A stretch of 64,000 bases of DNA from Geobacillus thermodenitrificans subsp. thermodenitrificans DSM 465 (GTDB lineage Bacteria > Bacillota > Bacilli > Bacillales > Anoxybacillaceae), in assembly GCF_000496575.1 (NCBI RefSeq), contig NZ_AYKT01000008.1, positions 124,001-188,000 on the forward strand, given 5' to 3'. Shown piece after piece: positions 53,683-62,727 of this stretch. Below the pieces are notes generated by a model that saw nothing but the letters and a program-made list of their open reading frames with translations, did not search any database and was not told where the DNA came from. Positions within the stretch are counted from its first letter, which is position 1; every line of letters starts with the position of its first letter. The translations under genes were made by a program, and so were the position numbers.

Positions 53683-54387
53683 ATGAGACGGTTACTCACT
53701 AGTTTATTAGCGGCACTGCTTGCCGTTCCGCTTCTGTCGCTTTCGCCGTACCCGGCTGCGCACGGCGTGCTGCTCGAAGAAAGCGGCCTTGATGTTCAGA
53801 CGATCCCGTCGCACGATGTGCTTGGCCGCATCGTCATCGTCCCGGAAACGGACTTTTCGTTCGATGAGGCAAACGAGACGATTCGAACGCTTGCCCGTAT
53901 TGACCGCCGCATTTTAGAACAAGCGGCGAATCATCATATTTATATTCAATTGTTGACAAATCCCATTACCGATGAACCGATTGCTCGCCATTTGCGCGGG
54001 AAAACACCGCGCGGCTATGTGCCGGGATCCAAAACGTGGGATGAGGTGCCGGGCATAGGCGGGGCGCATTTAGTGCTTGTCCGTCTTGGCCATAGCGAAA
54101 AAGGAAAGGGGCACGGCTCGATCAACTTAGAGCTTCATGAGTTTGCCCATTCGTTAGATTACATCGTATTCGACCACATTCACGAAACAGACGAATTTCA
54201 AGCGCTTTGGAGGGAAGAAGCACCGCAGTTGTTTCCTCGCGAATACTATTTTTTAACGTATCCGGAAGAGTATTTTGCTGAGTCGTTCGCCTATTACTAT
54301 GTGAGCGAAAAAACGCAGGAAACGCTGAGGATGGCGGCTCCGCGTACGTACACGTTCATCCGTCAACTGGCGGAACGAGCCTCATAA
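53683..54387 (+). CDS. Secreted ATLF-like metalloprotease (Pro-Pro endopeptidase-like)
   Basis: Secreted protein of 234 residues with a signal peptide ending near AAHG. The zinc motif is HEFAH (His152, Glu153, His156) and a third ligand Glu200 lies in [14 protein letters not shown], the arrangement of the anthrax lethal factor C-terminal family that includes Pro-Pro endopeptidases of Clostridium, Paenibacillus and Geobacillus. Start at ATG 53683 after GGGGGA; ATG 53680 is possible. Length suits a single-domain PPEP-type enzyme that trims cell-surface proteins. Its target is not visible in this window. Confidence 0.82.
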   Translation: MRRLLTSLLAALLAVPLLSLSPYPAAHGVLLEESGLDVQTIPSHDVLGRIVIVPETDFSFDEANETIRTLARIDRRILEQAANHHIYIQLLTNPITDEPIARHLRGKTPRGYVPGSKTWDEVPGIGGAHLVLVRLGHSEKGKGHGSINLELHEFAHSLDYIVFDHIHETDEFQALWREEAPQLFPREYYFLTYPEEYFAESFAYYYVSEKTQETLRMAAPRTYTFIRQLAERAS

Positions 54388-54404
54388 GAAGGCTCTTTTT
54401 TTTG
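54377..54404 (+). terminator. Terminator
   Basis: GAGCC / GGCTC hairpin followed by T8, overlapping the protease stop codon. Confidence 0.75.
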
Positions 54405-54463
54405 TGATGAGGGCGGTGCTTTATGAGGTGCTTTATGATATGATAAAGCGTGAGGTGAGGACA

Positions 54464-55258
54464 TTGCGGCAATATTTACAGTTATTAGAAGACATTTTGG
54501 AAAACGGTGTCGAAAAGGAGGATCGAACCGGTGTCGGCACGTTGTCGGTGTTCGGTCGCCAGCTCCGTTTTAACTTGCAGGACGGGTTTCCGCTCGTGAC
54601 GACGAAAAAATTACATATTCGTTCGATTATTTATGAATTGCTCTGGTTTTTAAAAGGTGACACCAATGTCCGCTATTTGCAGGAGAATGGCGTGACGATT
54701 TGGGACGAATGGGCCGACGAAAACGGCGATCTAGGGCCTGTCTATGGAGCACAATGGCGGTCATGGAAAGGGGCGGACGGGAAAACGGTCGACCAAATCG
54801 CTTCGGTCGTTGAGGAGATCAAGAGAAATCCGAACTCGCGTCGACTGCTCGTGAACGCCTGGAATGTGGCGGAGTTAGACAAGATGAAGTTGCCGCCGTG
54901 CCATTATGCGTTTCAGTTTTACGTCGCTAACGGCCGGTTGTCATGCATGTGGCAGCAGCGCTCCGTCGATACATTTTTAGGGCTGCCGTTTAACATCGCC
55001 AGCTACGCGCTCTTGACGCATATGATTGCCGAGCAGTGCGGGCTGGATGTTGGTGAATTGATTTTCACCGGTGGGGATGTTCACTTGTATAAAAACCATA
55101 TTGAGCAAGCTAAACTGCAGCTGACGCGCGAGCCGCGACCGCTGCCGAAGCTTGTGCTGAAACGGAAGCCGTCGTCCATTTTTGACTATGAATATGACGA
55201 TTTTGAAATCGTCGGTTATGACCCTCATCCGACGATTAAAGCGCCAGTGGCGGTGTAA
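54464..55258 (+). CDS. thyA: Thymidylate synthase (ThyA type)
   Basis: Cytoplasmic homodimer of 264 residues making dTMP from dUMP and methylene-tetrahydrofolate. Catalytic Cys146 is in [12 protein letters not shown] at the same number as in E. coli ThyA, and NRTGVGT-like [28 protein letters not shown] and [11 protein letters not shown] are intact. Start at TTG 54464 with GAGGTGAGG upstream. It is followed 13 bp later by dihydrofolate reductase, which recycles the dihydrofolate it makes. Confidence 0.96.
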   Translation: MRQYLQLLEDILENGVEKEDRTGVGTLSVFGRQLRFNLQDGFPLVTTKKLHIRSIIYELLWFLKGDTNVRYLQENGVTIWDEWADENGDLGPVYGAQWRSWKGADGKTVDQIASVVEEIKRNPNSRRLLVNAWNVAELDKMKLPPCHYAFQFYVANGRLSCMWQQRSVDTFLGLPFNIASYALLTHMIAEQCGLDVGELIFTGGDVHLYKNHIEQAKLQLTREPRPLPKLVLKRKPSSIFDYEYDDFEIVGYDPHPTIKAPVAV

Positions 55259-55271
55259 AGGAGAGAAGACG

Positions 55272-55757
55272 ATGATTTCGCACATTGTGGCGATGGATGA
55301 AAACCGGGTGATCGGCAAAGATAATCAGTTGCCGTGGCATTTGCCGGCCGATTTAGCGTATTTCAAGCGGGTAACGATGGGGCATGCCATCGTGATGGGG
55401 CGCAAAACGTTTGAAGCGATCGGTCGGCCGCTCCCCGGCCGAGACAACGTCGTCGTGACACGCAATCCCCAATTTCGCCCGGAAGGCTGCCTTGTGCTCC
55501 ATTCGCTTGAGGAAGTCAAGCAATGGATCGCAGCGCGTGGTGAAGAAGTGTTTATTATCGGTGGAGCTGAATTGTTTAAAGCAACAATGCCGATCGCCGA
55601 TCGACTATACGTGACGAACATTTTCGCCTCATTCCCTGGCGATACGTTTTATCCACCTATTTCCGAAAAAGAGTGGAAAGTCGTTTCCTATACGCCAGGA
55701 GTAAAAGACGAAAAAAATCCGTATGAGCACGCGTTTCTCATTTACGAGCGGAAATGA
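55272..55757 (+). CDS. dfrA: Dihydrofolate reductase
   Basis: Cytoplasmic enzyme of 161 residues reducing dihydrofolate with NADPH. Standard motifs are AMDENRVIGKDNQLPWHLP, catalytic Asp27, MGRKTFEAIGRPLPGR and the IIGGAELF nucleotide loop. AAAGGAGAG precedes ATG 55272. Cotranscribed with thyA and followed by a terminator. Confidence 0.96.
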   Translation: MISHIVAMDENRVIGKDNQLPWHLPADLAYFKRVTMGHAIVMGRKTFEAIGRPLPGRDNVVVTRNPQFRPEGCLVLHSLEEVKQWIAARGEEVFIIGGAELFKATMPIADRLYVTNIFASFPGDTFYPPISEKEWKVVSYTPGVKDEKNPYEHAFLIYERK

Positions 55758-55830
55758 GTGTGCGGAGGTCAGTTACCAAGTGAAAAATGACCGAATGAAC
55801 ACACCCTGAATGCTTACCAACGGAAAACAG

Positions 55831-55867
55831 GGCGCGTTTTGCGAAACAGCAAGGCGCGCCTTTTTTG
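55831..55867 (+). terminator. Terminator of thyA-dfrA
   Basis: GGCGCGTTTTGC / GCAAGGCGCGCC, 12 pairs counting G-U, followed by T6. Confidence 0.85.
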
Positions 55868-55931
55868 CATAGAAGCGGGGCGAAAAAGGAACGATAACCA
55901 TATAGAACATCGATGGAAATGGAGGAAGATT

Positions 55932-56375
55932 ATGAAGCATATCGTTCCGTTTATCGTCAAGCTTGCTGCTTGGAGTGTCGTTTTATTTTCGATGTTTACG
56001 ATTTTTAATGCCCCGCTTTCTTTGATCTCACTCATGACGCTCATGACGGCAATCGTTTCCTACGTCATCGGCGATTTGGTTGTTTTGCCGCGCGTCGGAC
56101 ACTTTGTCGCCGCCGCTTTGGATGTGCCGCTCTCCTTTTTGCTTGTATGGCCTGCCAGTTTTGCGTTGCTTTCCCCGACCGTCAATATGGCATACGCTGC
56201 CTTTTTCAGCTCACTAGCTATTGGTGCGGTTGAAGCGTTTTTCCATTTGTATATGGAAAACCATGTACTCGAAGAAGCGAGACGGGAAGAAGCGTATCGC
56301 TGGTATGATGAAGGAAGATGGGCAACGGAATTCGCTGAGGAACAGGAGTTTAAAAAAGAAGACGACCGGACGTAG
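55932..56375 (+). CDS. YndM/DUF2512-family membrane protein
   Basis: Membrane protein of 147 residues with four predicted spans in the first 110 residues, then an acidic and basic cytoplasmic tail (HVLEEARREEAYRWYDEGRW). This layout, beginning MKHIVPFIVKLAAW, matches the DUF2512 family of spore-formers (YndM). Function unknown. GGAGGAAG precedes ATG 55932; the stop overlaps a terminator hairpin. Confidence 0.8.
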   Translation: MKHIVPFIVKLAAWSVVLFSMFTIFNAPLSLISLMTLMTAIVSYVIGDLVVLPRVGHFVAAALDVPLSFLLVWPASFALLSPTVNMAYAAFFSSLAIGAVEAFFHLYMENHVLEEARREEAYRWYDEGRWATEFAEEQEFKKEDDRT

Positions 56376-56389
56376 CACCGGTCGTTTTC
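56362..56389 (+). terminator. Terminator
   Basis: ACGACCGG / CCGGTCGT hairpin followed by TTTTC at the end of the DUF2512 gene. Confidence 0.75.
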
Positions 56390-56405
56390 TTATGAAAGAA
56401 CAGAA

Positions 56406-56451
56406 AACTTTTCGAAAATTCCCTTTTCTTTTTGCAAATTTGTGATATAAT
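56406..56451 (+). promoter_or_regulatory. Candidate CodY site and -10 element of ilvA
   Basis: AACTTTTCGAAAATT at 56406-56420 differs from the CodY consensus AATTTTCWGAAAATT at three positions. TATAAT at 56446-56451 is a probable -10 element. CodY control of ilvA is known in B. subtilis, so the site is plausible but weak. Confidence 0.38.
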
Positions 56452-56493
56452 CTACAAATCAAAGACAACTTAGAAAAGAAAGGGAAAGAGAGC

Positions 56494-57765
56494 ATGGCAC
56501 AACAACTAAAACGGAAACAAGGGGCGGTATACGTCGAGGACATTTTGATCGCGTATCATACGCTGAAAGATGTTGTTTTCCATACACCGCTACAAAAAAA
56601 CCCGCTTCTGTCCGAGCGTTACGAGTGCAATGTGTACTTGAAGCGCGAAGACTTGCAAGTTGTGCGCTCATTTAAGTTGCGCGGAGCGTACAACCGGATG
56701 AAACATTTAACTGATGAGGAGCGAAGAAACGGGGTCGTATGCGCCAGCGCCGGCAACCATGCCCAAGGAGTCGCCTATTCGTGCCGGGCACTCGGGGTGC
56801 ACGGAAAAATTTATATGCCGGCGACAACACCTCGACAAAAAGTGTCGCAAGTCCAGTTGTTTGGCAAAGACAAGGTCGAGATCGTCCTTGTGGGCGACAC
56901 GTTTGACGACTCGTACAGCGAAGCGGTAAAATGTGCGGAAGCGGAAGGGCGCACGTTTATCCACCCGTTTGATGACGAATACGTCATCGCCGGGCAAGGA
57001 ACAATCGGTGTTGAGGTATTAAACGACTGTGATGAACCGATCGATTTTTTGTTTGCCAGCATCGGCGGCGGCGGACTGATGGCCGGGTTGGGAACATATG
57101 TAAAAAGCATCTCGCCGGCGACCAAGGTGATCGGCGTCGAACCAGGCGGCGCTCCGTCGATGAAAGCGGCGCTTGAGCAAGGGCATGTTGTGACGCTTGG
57201 GGAGATTGATAAGTTTGTTGATGGTGCCGCGGTCAAAACGGTCGGGGAAAAAACGTTTGCTCTATGCCGTGAGGTGCTCGATGATATCATTGTCGTTCCG
57301 GAAGGGAAAGTATGCACAACGATTTTAGAGCTGTACAACGAAAACGCGATTGTCGCTGAACCGGCGGGAGCGCTGCCGATCGCTGCTCTTGAGTTTTACA
57401 AAGAGCAAATTCGCGGCAAAACAGTGGTTTGCGTTGTGAGCGGCGGTAATAACGACATCGACCGGATGCAGGAAATTAAGGAGCGCTCGATGATTTATGA
57501 AGGGTTGCAACACTATTTCATCGTTAATTTCCCGCAGCGGGCCGGGGCGCTGCGCGAATTTTTAGATGAAGTGCTCGGTCCAACTGATGACATCACCCGC
57601 TTTGAATATACGAAGAAAAACAATAAAGAAAGCGGACCGGCACTCGTCGGCATCGAGCTAAAACGGCGTGAAGACTACGCACCGCTCATTGAACGGATGA
57701 AGAAAAAAGGGTTTCCGTTCCAGGAAGTAAATAAAGACCCGAACTTATTCCATTTGCTGATTTGA
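56494..57765 (+). CDS. ilvA: Threonine ammonia-lyase (biosynthetic)
   Basis: Cytoplasmic PLP enzyme of 423 residues making 2-oxobutanoate for isoleucine. PLP lysine is Lys61 in RSFKLRGAYNRM; the Gly-rich loop is IGGGGLMAGLG and the C-terminal SGGNND binds the cofactor. After about residue 335 comes a single short ACT-like regulatory domain (HYFIVNFPQRAGALREFL), as in the Bacillus enzyme and shorter than in E. coli. GGGAAAGAG precedes ATG 56494. No T-box leader is present. Confidence 0.95.
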   Translation: MAQQLKRKQGAVYVEDILIAYHTLKDVVFHTPLQKNPLLSERYECNVYLKREDLQVVRSFKLRGAYNRMKHLTDEERRNGVVCASAGNHAQGVAYSCRALGVHGKIYMPATTPRQKVSQVQLFGKDKVEIVLVGDTFDDSYSEAVKCAEAEGRTFIHPFDDEYVIAGQGTIGVEVLNDCDEPIDFLFASIGGGGLMAGLGTYVKSISPATKVIGVEPGGAPSMKAALEQGHVVTLGEIDKFVDGAAVKTVGEKTFALCREVLDDIIVVPEGKVCTTILELYNENAIVAEPAGALPIAALEFYKEQIRGKTVVCVVSGGNNDIDRMQEIKERSMIYEGLQHYFIVNFPQRAGALREFLDEVLGPTDDITRFEYTKKNNKESGPALVGIELKRREDYAPLIERMKKKGFPFQEVNKDPNLFHLLI

Positions 57766-57872
57766 GCAAAAAAGCGCGAAAAAAGTCGGAAAGTTTTCGG
57801 TGTATTCCGACATACTTTTTCACCGGTTTGGTGTATAATATAAATAAATCGGTGAAAAAGAGGATTGATATT

Positions 57873-58124
57873 TTGCTATTCAAAAGCCTCGAGTTTAAAA
57901 ACGCGTATGGGCAGAAAGTGAAGATTATCGAAATTCCTGTATTGGAGGAAGATAACACGTACCGATTTATGATCCAACTTCGCTTGGAGACGTTTATTGC
58001 CAAGGTGTATCGATCAAGAACGACCCGTTCTGTTTACTCGTTCCGAGAACACTTGAAGAAAGTGTTGAAATGGCCGATATATGAACAAATCTTTAAAGAA
58101 ACCATTTTGAAACATAACGCGTAA
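57873..58124 (+). CDS. ypmP: YpmP family small protein
   Basis: Cytoplasmic protein of 83 residues, start TTG 57873 with AGAGG upstream and a TATAAT at 57834-57839. It is basic and predicted mixed alpha/beta (FKSLEFKNAYGQKVKIIEIP). Length and position between ilvA and the Sco gene match B. subtilis ypmP. Function unknown. Confidence 0.7.
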   Translation: MLFKSLEFKNAYGQKVKIIEIPVLEEDNTYRFMIQLRLETFIAKVYRSRTTRSVYSFREHLKKVLKWPIYEQIFKETILKHNA

Positions 58125-58236
58125 CTGTTGTTTTGCCTTGAACGGCAAAACAACTTTTTTTTGGTGGGATTTTGGTCGATTTCATTATATAATGGAAACG
58201 AGATGACGCTAAGCATAAAAGGGGACGGGCGAACAT

Positions 58237-58365
58237 GTGCCGGTTGAGATCATCGAAACGCCCCTTGTTATTTCGATCCATACCACCTCTGGGGTGTTGG
58301 CGTTCATGTACGATATGGAAAAAGAGCCAACGGGGAGTAAAGCGAGTTTGAATGCAAAACGATGA
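58237..58365 (+). CDS. Possible small ORF before the Sco gene
   Basis: Open frame of 42 codons from GTG 58237 reading MPVEIIETPLVISIHTTSGV and ending at TGA 58365, 19 bp before the next start. GGGGACGGG lies 11 bp upstream. The amphipathic composition looks protein-like, but no family is recognised and the frame may be chance. Confidence 0.35.
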   Translation: MPVEIIETPLVISIHTTSGVLAFMYDMEKEPTGSKASLNAKR

Positions 58366-58384
58366 AGAAAAGGATGAGCCATCG

Positions 58385-58957
58385 ATGTGGAAACGGATCA
58401 TGATGATCGCAGCAGTTTGTTTGCTTGCTGCATGCGGAAAAACAATTCCAGATGCAAAAAACTGGCCGGTCGCTGATTTTACGTTCGTTGATCAGTCGGG
58501 TGAGCCGTTTGGACTTCGCGATCTAAAAGGGAAGATATGGGTTGCTGACTTTGTTTTTACGAATTGTGAAACGGTTTGTCCACCAATGACCGCCAATATG
58601 GCTAAGCTGAAGAAGAAGGCGGAAGAAAAGGGACTGGATGTCGAATTTGTTTCGTTCAGTGTCGACCCGGAAGTAGACACGCCAGAAAAACTGACCGCCT
58701 ATGCGAAACAGTTTACGGACGACCTAGCAAACTGGCATTTTTTGACCGGGTACAGTCAAACCGAAATTAATGAGCTGGCGCAAAAAAGCTTTAAAACGAT
58801 CGTGCAAAAGCCGGCCAATGACGATCAAGTCATTCATGGCACGAACTTTTATCTAGTTGGCCCGGATGGAAATATTGTCCAAACATACAACGGTGTGCAG
58901 GACGTGCCGTACGACACGATTTTAGAGCATATCGAGATTTTGCAATCGTCGCGATAA
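58385..58957 (+). CDS. ypmQ: SCO1/SenC-family copper chaperone lipoprotein
   Basis: Membrane-anchored thioredoxin-fold protein of 190 residues with lipobox LLAAC (Cys17). The copper/redox motif CETVC (Cys61, Cys65) and the distant His in DQVIHGTNFYLV are intact. It delivers copper to the CuA site of cytochrome oxidase or acts as a thiol reductase there. Start at ATG 58385 after AAAAGGATG. Matches B. subtilis YpmQ in position. Confidence 0.92.
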   Translation: MWKRIMMIAAVCLLAACGKTIPDAKNWPVADFTFVDQSGEPFGLRDLKGKIWVADFVFTNCETVCPPMTANMAKLKKKAEEKGLDVEFVSFSVDPEVDTPEKLTAYAKQFTDDLANWHFLTGYSQTEINELAQKSFKTIVQKPANDDQVIHGTNFYLVGPDGNIVQTYNGVQDVPYDTILEHIEILQSSR

Positions 58958-58990
58958 GGCAAAAACGGCTACAACCGTTTTGCCTTCTTT
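58958..58990 (+). terminator. Terminator
   Basis: GGCAAAAACGG / CCGTTTTGCC hairpin followed by TTCTTTTC between the Sco and GDSL genes. Confidence 0.75.
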
Positions 58991-59030
58991 TCGTCTTTTC
59001 CCCTGTTGCGTGAGAAGGCAGGTGTCAAAC

Positions 59031-59804
59031 ATGAAACGATGGGGATTAATGATAATAGTGAGTTTGTTTCTCGCCGGCTGCACCGCCTTTTCAGCCGTTG
59101 GACAGCCGGAGCAACCACAGGAAGCTGTCGTCAAACAGACAGAGGCAAAGCCGCTGCCAAAAGACATCCATCTCGTCGCCTTAGGCGACTCGTTGACCGA
59201 AGGGGTTGGGGACGGCGAAGGGAAAGGAGGGTATGTCGGCCGTCTTGTTCCGCTTCTTGCAGCAGAGGACCGAGTGCGGACCGTAACGGTGACAAATTTG
59301 GGCAAGCGCGGCCGGCGCAGTGGGGAACTCGAGCCAGTTGTTGACGCCCACCAAGGAGAGCTTAAGCGGGCGGATTTGATTTTGTTGACGATTGGCGGTA
59401 ACGATGTGATGAATGTAGTCCGCTCGCATTTTTTTGATTTGTCGTACGAGCGGTTTGCGAAAGAAAGCAAGTTGTTTGCTGACCGGCTCGACCATTTGTT
59501 GATTTCACTGCGCATCGCCAATCCGGATGCGGTCATCGTGCTTGTCGGTTTATACAACCCGTTTTCAACGACGCTACCGAACATCCCGGAAATCGATGAC
59601 GTCATCGCCGAATGGAACAAGGCAAGTCAGGTGGTGCTTTCCCGTTATGACCGGACGATCTTCGTTGATATTCAAGACATCTTTACTGATCGCGATGAGC
59701 TTCTTCACCGTGATGAATTTCATCCGAACGCCGCGGGGTATGAACAAATCGCCACACGCGTATATCATGCGTTAAACGAGCAAAAAGAGTGGTGGGTGAA
59801 CTGA
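59031..59804 (+). CDS. ypmR: GDSL/SGNH-family lipase, lipoprotein
   Basis: Extracellular lipoprotein of 257 residues (lipobox FLAGC). SGNH blocks are ALGDSLTEGVGD (nucleophile Ser), NLGKRGRRSGE (Gly), TIGGNDVM (Asn) and DEFHPNAAGYEQIA (Asp, His). Such enzymes hydrolyse esters or acyl thioesters; the natural substrate is unknown. Follows Sco and precedes ypmS as in B. subtilis. ATG 59031 is preceded by AGGCAGGTG. Confidence 0.9.
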   Translation: MKRWGLMIIVSLFLAGCTAFSAVGQPEQPQEAVVKQTEAKPLPKDIHLVALGDSLTEGVGDGEGKGGYVGRLVPLLAAEDRVRTVTVTNLGKRGRRSGELEPVVDAHQGELKRADLILLTIGGNDVMNVVRSHFFDLSYERFAKESKLFADRLDHLLISLRIANPDAVIVLVGLYNPFSTTLPNIPEIDDVIAEWNKASQVVLSRYDRTIFVDIQDIFTDRDELLHRDEFHPNAAGYEQIATRVYHALNEQKEWWVN

Positions 59805-59841
59805 TTGAAGAAAAACGGGTGAGAATAAGGAGTATGTCGTG

Positions 59842-60414
59842 ATGAATTGGAAACGAGCGTTTTGGATATTGGCGGCCGTCAACGCCGCTATCCTCATCTT
59901 TGTGGCTGTTTGGTTGTTTCAGCCGTCTCCACAGGTTAAACGTCCGATGCGCCCACACGTGGAAGGGGCCTCGTTTACCGTGTACTCAAAAAAGGCACAT
60001 TTGAACGCTGTCATTAACGATTATTTGGCGGAAAAAATGAAAGACCATCCGCTACAATACGATGTTTGGCTTGCCGATCGCGTCTATGTCTCGAGCGAAA
60101 TCCCCATTTTCGGTCGCGATGTGGAGTTGGTCGTCTCGTTTATGCCGAAGGTCGTCAAGGGGGGGAATGTTGAGCTTGCGGAACCAACGATTTCACTTGA
60201 CGATTGGAAGCTGCCGGTGACGTACGTGCTTCGCTATTTGCAAAAGCACGCCCCGTTGCCGGATGAAGTGGTCGTTGATCCGGATCGGGCTCGCGTCTAT
60301 GTGGCGCTCGATGATATTCGATTTGGCAACGGTTATCAAGTGGCAGCGAAAAAAATCGACCTAGCTGCTGATGAAATTGTGTTTACGTTAACGATCCCAA
60401 CTCGGCATCGATGA
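59842..60414 (+). CDS. ypmS: YpmS family protein (DUF2140)
   Basis: Protein of 190 residues with one N-terminal membrane anchor (ILAAVNAAILIFVAVWLF) and an extracytoplasmic domain. The DUF2140 pattern includes the start MNWKRAFWILAAVNA and the C-terminal LTIPTRHR. It lies 37 bp after ypmR, as in B. subtilis, so the two may act together at the cell surface. Start at ATG 59842 following AAGGAG. Confidence 0.88.
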   Translation: MNWKRAFWILAAVNAAILIFVAVWLFQPSPQVKRPMRPHVEGASFTVYSKKAHLNAVINDYLAEKMKDHPLQYDVWLADRVYVSSEIPIFGRDVELVVSFMPKVVKGGNVELAEPTISLDDWKLPVTYVLRYLQKHAPLPDEVVVDPDRARVYVALDDIRFGNGYQVAAKKIDLAADEIVFTLTIPTRHR

Positions 60415-60422
60415 CAGAAATG

Positions 60423-60476
60423 AGAGGCTGTTTCAAAAGGTTGTAGTCCCCTTTTGAGACAGCCTCTGTTTTTTTC
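60423..60476. terminator. Terminator
   Basis: AGAGGCTGTTTCAAAAGG pairs over 18 bp with its reverse complement at 60449-60466, followed by a T tract. Serves ypmS and possibly the convergent methyltransferase. Confidence 0.88.
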
Positions 60477-60556
60477 AAAACGGTCTAGTCTTTGCCGTTC
60501 GTTGTAACATCGTTTCGAAAGAATCCTCTTACTTCAGGAAAAGAAAGGGGAGTCGC

Positions 60557-61921
60557 TCACACAAGACGCAGCCCTTTCGGGTAAAAGTTTTTTACCGTTC
60601 CTTTCACTTCTTTCCCCCAAGCGAATGGATAACCGTCGACGGTAACAAGCAACCAGCCACGGTCGCCGCCGGTCGGAAGCGTCTCTCCATGCCAATATCG
60701 GATGATCTCATGGCCTGTGCTTGGGAGATCAAGCACATGGTTCACTTCATCCGTCCGCAGCGCCAAAGCGAGGGCGTGGTTTGGCTCAAACCGCTCTTTT
60801 TTCACCTCGCCAAGATGAAGTCCGGCGCGAACCACTTTCAAACCTGACCAATCGGGGCATTGCTCCGGCAGCATGACCAAATGAGAGCCAAAAGATACGA
60901 CCGTTCCGTGCCGTTCTGTCCGCAGTGTCGCTTGTTCGAATTGACGGTACAACCGAATCGCGGCTTTCGGTGCGTTCGTCTTTGCCCGCCGCCCGTTCCA
61001 AGGTGCAGTCGGTCGCTGTTTTTGCAGTTTGGCGATAAAATGACCTTCGCCTTTGACACGGTGCGGCCAAAGACGTGCGGCATGTTCAAGTTCAGCCCGG
61101 TTCGTTTTCGTCCACTCAGGCCGCCCGGGCTCTATGCCGCCGGTTTTCTCAATCGGCACCAGCCGCAAGTCGTCATACGTCTGAAGCAGCCATTCGATCG
61201 TCTGCTCGTTTTCTTCTGGAGAGAACGTGCACGTCGAGTAGACGAGAATGCCCCCTTCCTTCAGCATCGCATAGGCGCTTTGCAAAATGCGCCGCTGACG
61301 GGCCGCGCGCTCTTCTACGTACGCCTGACTCCAAAATGAAGCGGCCTCTTCCTCTTTGCGAAACATCCCTTCACCCGAGCACGGGGCATCGACTAAAATT
61401 TTGTCAAAAAAGCCAGGGAACCGCTCTGCGAGCGCTTCCGGCGTTTCGTTGACGACCACGGTGTTGGTCAAGCCGAGCCGTTCGACGTTTTCCGCGAGCG
61501 CTTTAACCCGTTTCGGGTGAATTTCGTTAGCGACAAGCAGTCCTTTGTTTTCCATCATGGCACCAAGCTGGGTCGTTTTCCCGCCCGGAGCGGCGCACAA
61601 ATCAAGCACCGTCTCCCCGGGTGCGGGACGGAGCGCTTCGGCGACTGCCATTGCGCTCGGTTCTTGAATGTAGTACAGCCCGGCTGCATGGTATGGATGT
61701 TTTCCTGGCTGTTCGCTTCGGTCGTAATAAAACCCGGTTGGGCAAAATGGCACCGGGGTGAGGGAAAATGGCGCCATTTTTGCCCATGAATCCGGGCTAG
61801 TTTTCAACGGATTGACGCGCAAACCGTTCGTTTTTTCATTTTCGTAGACGGCGAAAAATTCGTCTGCTTCTTCATGAAGCAGCTTTTTCATTTTCGCGAC
61901 AAATGCTTCCGGCAATCTCAA
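60557..61921 (-). CDS. rsmF: 16S rRNA m5C methyltransferase, RsmF/NOL1-NOP2-Sun type
   Basis: Cytoplasmic SAM-dependent enzyme of 454 residues. The SAM site is VLDLCAAPGGKTTQL; motif IV is DAPCSGEGMFRK and motif VI is YSTCTFSPEENE, providing the two cysteines of RNA m5C enzymes. The C-terminal third includes a PUA-like RNA-binding part. TTG 61921 follows AAAGGAG with 10-bp spacing; TTG 61930 is too close. The exact rRNA position modified is inferred from E. coli RsmF and not visible. Confidence 0.88.
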   Translation of the reverse strand: MRLPEAFVAKMKKLLHEEADEFFAVYENEKTNGLRVNPLKTSPDSWAKMAPFSLTPVPFCPTGFYYDRSEQPGKHPYHAAGLYYIQEPSAMAVAEALRPAPGETVLDLCAAPGGKTTQLGAMMENKGLLVANEIHPKRVKALAENVERLGLTNTVVVNETPEALAERFPGFFDKILVDAPCSGEGMFRKEEEAASFWSQAYVEERAARQRRILQSAYAMLKEGGILVYSTCTFSPEENEQTIEWLLQTYDDLRLVPIEKTGGIEPGRPEWTKTNRAELEHAARLWPHRVKGEGHFIAKLQKQRPTAPWNGRRAKTNAPKAAIRLYRQFEQATLRTERHGTVVSFGSHLVMLPEQCPDWSGLKVVRAGLHLGEVKKERFEPNHALALALRTDEVNHVLDLPSTGHEIIRYWHGETLPTGGDRGWLLVTVDGYPFAWGKEVKGTVKNFYPKGLRLV

Positions 61922-61950
61922 GGACAGCAAACTCCTTTCTCCATCTGTCG

Positions 61951-62544
61951 TTATTTACGCTTTCTTGGCCATTTCACTTTTGGCTCCGTTTTATTCAAGA
62001 TGCGTCGAATATTGGCATGGTGACGATAAAAAATAAACGAAGCCAACAATACCACCGCTACCGTCAATGGAATGTCATCCGTGAAGAAGACAGTGTACAC
62101 GACCGCATACAGTGCTGCGGCCATTGATGACAGGGAGACGTAGCGCGAAACGGCCAACACGACAAGAAATACGGCGATCAGTGACAAAAAGAACAGCGGA
62201 GAATAAAACAGCATCACTCCGCCTGATGTCGCCACTGCCTTGCCGCCGCGAAATTTAGCAAATATCGGGTACATATGGCCGACAACAGCGACCGCTCCAG
62301 CCAAGAGCGGGTGAACGGGAACAGAAAAAAGCATTGGCAAGCTCGCTGCCAACGTCCCTTTCAACATATCGCCCAAAATGACGATCGTTCCCGCTTTCGC
62401 TCCGAGCACGCGGAACGTGTTCGTTCCTCCGAGATTGCCACTCCCGTGCTCGCGAATGTCGATTCCGTAGCCGATTTTCCCGACAAGAAGACCAAACGGA
62501 ATCGAACCGAGAAGATAAGCGATAAGTAAAATTAGTGCAGTCAT
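61951..62544 (-). CDS. plsY: Glycerol-3-phosphate acyltransferase PlsY
   Basis: Membrane enzyme of 197 residues that transfers an acyl group from acyl-phosphate to glycerol 3-phosphate, the first step of phospholipid synthesis. Three conserved loops are present: [29 protein letters not shown], and the FRGGKAVAT loop, plus RHHANIRRI near the C terminus. Start at ATG 62544, with AAAGGGTG 9 bp upstream. Ends with a basic tail. Confidence 0.95.
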   Translation of the reverse strand: MTALILLIAYLLGSIPFGLLVGKIGYGIDIREHGSGNLGGTNTFRVLGAKAGTIVILGDMLKGTLAASLPMLFSVPVHPLLAGAVAVVGHMYPIFAKFRGGKAVATSGGVMLFYSPLFFLSLIAVFLVVLAVSRYVSLSSMAAALYAVVYTVFFTDDIPLTVAVVLLASFIFYRHHANIRRILNKTEPKVKWPRKRK

Positions 62545-62727
62545 CTCGTTAAACACCCTTTACTGAACAAGTTTGTACATGTTTCTATTTTATCATGCAC
62601 GTGCAAAAACGCTAGACAGGAATTTTGCATTTCAAACCGGCAACCGGTAAACTGAAAAGCAGATGGAAACGAACGGCCAGGCGGCGGTTGTTCGTTCCGT
62701 AGCCAAAGCAAATAGAGAGGGGCGACG

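Noticed and set aside
58093-58401. 102-codon minus-strand frame across the ypmP-Sco gap
   Set aside because: Overlaps the end of ypmP and the Sco start antisense; no ribosome site.
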